NCBI GenBank assembly: GCA_016800925.1
Contig: JABCPU010000056.1
Coordinates: 182,201 to 246,200 of the forward strand
Source: Suillus spraguei
Lineage: Eukaryota > Basidiomycota > Agaricomycetes > Boletales > Suillaceae
Direction of reading: 5' to 3'
DNA: 64,000 nucleotides
Positions 59,457-64,000 of this stretch are shown here, in pieces. Position numbers and translations under genes: made by a program. The notes under the pieces are model-generated. The model had not been told where the DNA came from. It searched no databases and was given only the letters and a program-made list of their open reading frames with translations. The first letter of the stretch is position 1, and every line of letters starts with the position of its first letter.

Positions 59457-62400
59457 ATGGAAGGGCTATCTGACAAGAAGAACGATACGGGAGAACCTTC
59501 TGTCATTGCCAATTCGATACCGAAGACTCGTGATTATCAGCAGGAAATGCTGGACGCCAGTCTCAAGGAAAATATAATCATCGCTCAGGATACAGGTTCT
59601 GGAAAGACTTTGATTGCAATTTTAAGGATGAGATATGAAATAGAACGCGGCTCTCGAAAGGTACGTTCAGGTTATGCATTCTACAGGTTGTATTGCACAG
59701 AGATTCCTAGGTATCATGGTTTTTGGCGCCCACAGTGGCTCTTTGCAATCAGCAGCACAGTGTAATCAAGGGTAATATGCAGGTTCCTGTTGGCCTCATT
59801 CACGGGGCACTCGAGCCAAGGCAATGGACTGACATTACCTTGTGGAAACGAGTGCTGGAAAACAATCGTGTTATAGTTTCCACTCCGCAGGTGCTCCTTG
59901 ACGCGCTTAGCCACGGCTATATTCATATGGGGCTCGATATCGGCCTCCTAGTCTTCGACGAGGCTCACCACGCAGATCGAAATCACCCCATGAGCTGCAT
60001 CATGCGAGATTTTTACTTCTCCCTCCCTCCCCGTCTCCCCGCAGCCCACGGCTCTAGTATGCCAAATGAGCTGGACGAACGTCCTATGATCTTGGGCCTC
60101 ACTGCTAGTCCTATGTTCGGTGGCAATGCTACTGTAGCCTTCCGGTATGGTCCTCGGATTGGAGACCATGAATATAATTGACATGCATTCCAGGAAATTG
60201 GAGGCCAACCTTGACTGCGTTATTCGTAGTCCTCGAGCCAATCGGGATGAGCTCTTGACTCATGTTCACCGCCCTATTTTCCGACACGTGCGCTACGATA
60301 CACCACAATACTATGATCGCAGTTATACTTCCAAAAATTTAATCAGCAGTCGAAGCCATTCTCGCTAATATGGACATCGAGGAAGATCCCTTCGTTATAC
60401 AACTACGTCAGAAACTAGCGAAAACTGCCCGAGGCCCAGAACATACACGAATGGACCAGAAGTTGTCAAAAGCTATCCAGAGTAAGAAGACCTACTCACA
60501 TGGTGGAATGAATGATCTTGCGAATGCGGGGAAAGCCATATGTTATGACATCGGTCCATGGGCGGCGGACTGGTACATCGAAAGCGTTGTATCCCGGGCA
60601 TTAGATAAACAGACTCCTTGGGACGAGTTGATCGGGCCCTTGCAAACCCAAGGAGAAGGCTTACTTGATGAAACATTTATCTCAGATTAAGCTAACACCT
60701 CTCTCTTACGATCCTGCGGACATCGAGGCCGGGATCACGGACAAAGTTCGCGTCCTCTTGGAGACATTGGAGTACGAAAAGGATTGGTCAGAATCATCGA
60801 ACGAGCCTTATAGCGGCTTGATCTTCGTCACACGTCGTGACGGAGTGCTAGCATTATCCGAGGTTCTGAGGAATCATCCTCACAGTGCTCATTTCAGACT
60901 TGGGTGCCTGCTTGGAAGCTCTCAAAGCTCCTATCGTAACACCTTTCTTGATATCACTCGTACGCTTCTGAAAGATCAGCCTCAGGCAGATATTCTCGAG
61001 GGCTTCCGGTCTGGAGACAGGAATCTCATCATCGCCACGTCGGTAGCGGAAGAGGGCCTTGATATCCAAGCTTGTGGAAATGTGATCAGGTGGGATATCC
61101 CCTGACAACATGGCAAGCTGGGCCCAAAGCAGAGGTCGTGCTCGCAGGAGACGGAGCTCTTTTGTTCTCATGTTTGAATCGACAGGTATCGACAATGCTA
61201 GAGTGGCGGAATTCGAGACACTAGAGGCTCAGATGACAGCCCTTTACCAAGCTGATCGTCCTTCCAGGCCAACGGCCTCCAGTGATGACGAAGTACCCGA
61301 TCCAAATGAGCCTGTTTTCAAGTGAAGGCTACAGGGTGAGTAATATGCGTGTACTCAAGCCATCCTGCTCATCCATGTATAGGGCTAGGCTTACCCGCTA
61401 TTGGCGGTGTCGCATCTCAATCATTTTTGTGCTGTTATTCCAAATTCCGTCAATCTTCCCATCTATGACATCGATCCCCCTGATATGCCCGAAGGCTGGC
61501 ACTCTTTTGATCCTGTGCAACGTGTTGTTCCCCCTCCATATCCGGGGCCATTCGGGTGCACAGTGACTTTGCCAAGGCGGCTCCCAGCGGAACTCCGCAT
61601 CTTCTCAGTTGACCGTATATACCCCACAAAACAATCTGCATACAGACACGTCGCATTCAAGGCATACCTCGCTCTCTATCATGCCAACCTCCTTAATGAT
61701 CATCTCCTGCCATTAACTAGCGTGGTCGAGCCTGATTTGGAGGAGGAAGTCAAGAGTCTTCTCAAAGATGTCGAGAAGCGATCCAGCATGGCCTCCGTCA
61801 CTAGCCAGATAAATCCTTGGCAGGATGAATTGACAGATACGGCTTGGACAGTTACTCGCATTGTCATACCAGGTTTCTCTCCTATCCGGATGCTCGCTCG
61901 AGTCGACCTTCCATCTTTCGCGGCTGGGGAGGCACCCCGTGCTTTATCATCCTCGTAAAGGTCGCATTGATGTTAAATTACAGGCGCAGGGTGTGGCCCG
62001 CCATTCCTCTAGTGACCTTCAAGCTGCTCATGAATCCACACGACGCCTGTTCTGGTGTTTGTACGGAATCCGCATGCAGTGGGACAAATTCGACTTTGCA
62101 TATCTTTTTGAATCTGCTGAGGAAGACCCTGAGCGTGATGTGTGGGATGCGCGTCGAAGGTGGCTGCGGGACTTGCAGGGGAAGAGTCTTTCGGAGATGA
62201 TCTCTTCGCAAACGCAGCCACTTTCGGACAGGCGTTCTCGCATCCGACTGATATAACCTGGATTCGCGATGGGTTCCCCTACGGCAAGGTTTATCGCTTT
62301 CTTGGGTGGAGGCACGATCCTCTATCTGAGGAAGAGTTGCAAGATTTCAGGGCCAGATATTCAAAAATGCCTGAAATCGAGATCAACTACCCGTTGCTTC

Positions 62401-64000
62401 ATGTAGAGGAATTGCCGCAAAGAAGAAATTTCTTGCAACCTCTACCGTCCATTAGTGGTGCGCCCCTCAGGAGGTCGTTCCTTCCCCCTCAAGTATCTCG
62501 TGTTGTTCTTCTTTCTAACGTGCAATGCGACCATGCCATTTTGATACCCTCCATCATTCGCCATATTTCCATCGCTGCAACTGCCGTATCTCTTCGAGGG
62601 AGTCTGCTTACCGGGACTCCACTTTATCATATTCCTTTCTCTAGTCTGATCACAGCGATTACTGCTCCTGTAGCCCAAGGTCATGTCAACTATCAAAGAC
62701 TGGAGACCCTCGGCGATGCCGTCCTGAAGTTTGTGGTGTCGATACATCTGATCGCCACCTATCCCTTCTGGCACGAAGGGTACCTCACCAGGCGTAAAGA
62801 TCATGCTGTCTCCAACTCTAGATTGGCAAAGGAAGCCATCAGGCTATCCCTATACAAGTGGATCGTACGCGATCGTTTTACACCTCGGAAATTCAAACCA
62901 CAGTACTTTACTACGGGGGAAGTAAACGAGATCAATGAGGACGTGGTTGCTGGTGATTCGTCTCAAGGAACACCCAAAGCCCCTGAGGACCTATCCACAA
63001 AGATGCTTGCGGACGTAGTAGAAGCCCTCATTGGAGCTGCTTTCCTACATGGAGGGTACAATCTTGGCATTGAGTGCACCCGACTCTTTGACCTCGGCAT
63101 CGACCCCAAGGCAGGGTGGCAATCCCTCGAGGTTTATATCGATAAGGCACTTTCGTGTGTGGAAACCGCTGAGGTCCCCACTCCTATAACCGACGTCGAA
63201 CGCATGTTAGGATACACGTTTACCCACAAGCTCCTCCTCGTCGAAGCCGTCACTCATTCGAGCTACCAGTTCGATGTTCGAACAGTGTCGTATGAGCGTA
63301 TGGAATTTTTGGGCGACTCTGTGCTCGACATGGTCATCACAAACCATCTCTATCACTACCCAGGAAAGCAATTTACCCCAGGCCAGATGCATATCCGCAA
63401 ATCTGCCATCGTTAACATGCATTTCCTTACTTACATTTGTTTCAAGTGCTCGCTGGAGAAAGACGCGAGCTTACCACGCCCCACTCGCGATGGTATTGTC
63501 ATGGATGAAGAAACGCAAGAGATATCCTTATACCAATGCCTGCTCCATTCCAGCTCAGTAGTTATTGATCAGCAAAGAGCGACGCTCGCTCGCTATCGGA
63601 AAATGAAAGATGAAATAGAGGAAGCCCTCCTTCGTGGTCCCACGTTCCCGTGGGCAGCCCTCACTCGCCTCCAATCACCAAAATTCTTCAGCGACATGAT
63701 CGAGAGTATTATCGGCGCCGTTTATCTCGACTCTCGCGGAAATATGGATATCGTTCGCCAAGTACTTCGCAAACTGGGTATAATGCAACAACTAGAGCGC
63801 AACCTGAGGGACGACGTCGATGTTTTGCACCCACTCGCTAGGCTGCATATATGGGCTGCACGCCAACAAAAGGAGTTAACCTCGGTATTTGAGGAAGAGA
63901 GGGGCCATGTGACTTGCACCATCACTGTGGAAGGCAGAGAGCCTGTGCAGGCGACCGCAGAGAAACGAGGGCGGGCTAGCCAAAGAGGAGCACGATTTGC
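59457..64000 (+). CDS. Dicer-like RNase III, reading frame interrupted, 3' end outside window
   Basis: Exon 1 59457-59660 ([14 protein letters not shown], Walker A), intron 59661-59710, exon 2 from 59711 ([15 protein letters not shown], DExH box; ILGLTASPM), intron 60145-60193. The C-terminal helicase part has [20 protein letters not shown] and [12 protein letters not shown]. The dimerisation (DUF283-like) region has [19 protein letters not shown] and [20 protein letters not shown]. RNase IIIa: [18 protein letters not shown] and [16 protein letters not shown]. RNase IIIb: [20 protein letters not shown] and [16 protein letters not shown], with the acidic residues of both sites present. A dsRNA-binding start follows and runs off the edge; no PAZ seen. 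From 62250 to 64000 the frame is open. Frame breaks lie near 60335, 60653, 61101, 61320, 61400, 61937 and 62192, mostly single-base changes in short homopolymers. Dicers cut dsRNA into siRNA in RNA silencing. Decayed gene or sequence errors are both possible. Confidence 0.82.

Overview
The window looks like a stretch of a filamentous basidiomycete (Agaricomycete-type) nuclear genome. The genes have many 46-75 nt GT-AG introns (two use GC-AG). Recognisable proteins include a HET-domain protein, a Dicer-like RNase III, ligE/etherase-like glutathione transferases, a voltage-gated K+ channel and Kex2-site secreted proteins. The rest is a deeply nested transposon island. No rRNA, tRNA or CRISPR was recognised.

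Layout. 1-1.6 kb: a small secreted Kex2-site protein gene. 1.8-45.5 kb: the transposon island. It holds three PIF/Harbinger elements, each with a Myb/SANT-like or coiled-coil accessory gene facing its DDE transposase gene. It also holds a broken retroviral-integrase-fold gene and two Ty3/gypsy chromoviruses. One of these (17899-25472, minus strand, 5-bp target duplication AGAAG) sits inside the other. Further elements are Tc1/mariner, pogo/DDE_1 and LINE remnants, a non-autonomous Helitron, and many solo LTRs of at least six families (called A-G here). Most nesting was checked by excision: removing the insert plus one copy of the target duplication restores the host reading frame. A third, dead copy of the secreted-protein gene lies at 6.6-7.9 kb, split by a solo LTR.

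45.7-64 kb: a gene-dense flank. In order: a nine-exon WD40-helical repeat-HET gene; a second, intact secreted Kex2-site gene; two glutathione transferase genes and one pseudogene on the minus strand, with a decayed TBC (Rab-GAP) fragment among them; a nine-exon K+ channel gene; and, divergent from it, a Dicer-like gene that runs off the right edge and carries about seven single-base frame breaks in its middle.

How parts work together. Each Harbinger pairs a catalytic transposase with a DNA-binding-type partner. The Ty3 elements encode gag, protease, RT/RNase H and a chromodomain integrase, plus an unexplained third ORF with zinc knuckles. Their LTR holds an 11-nt sequence complementary to the primer-binding site just after the LTR, as in Tf1/sushi self-priming elements. 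Coordinates of decayed elements without target duplications are approximate.
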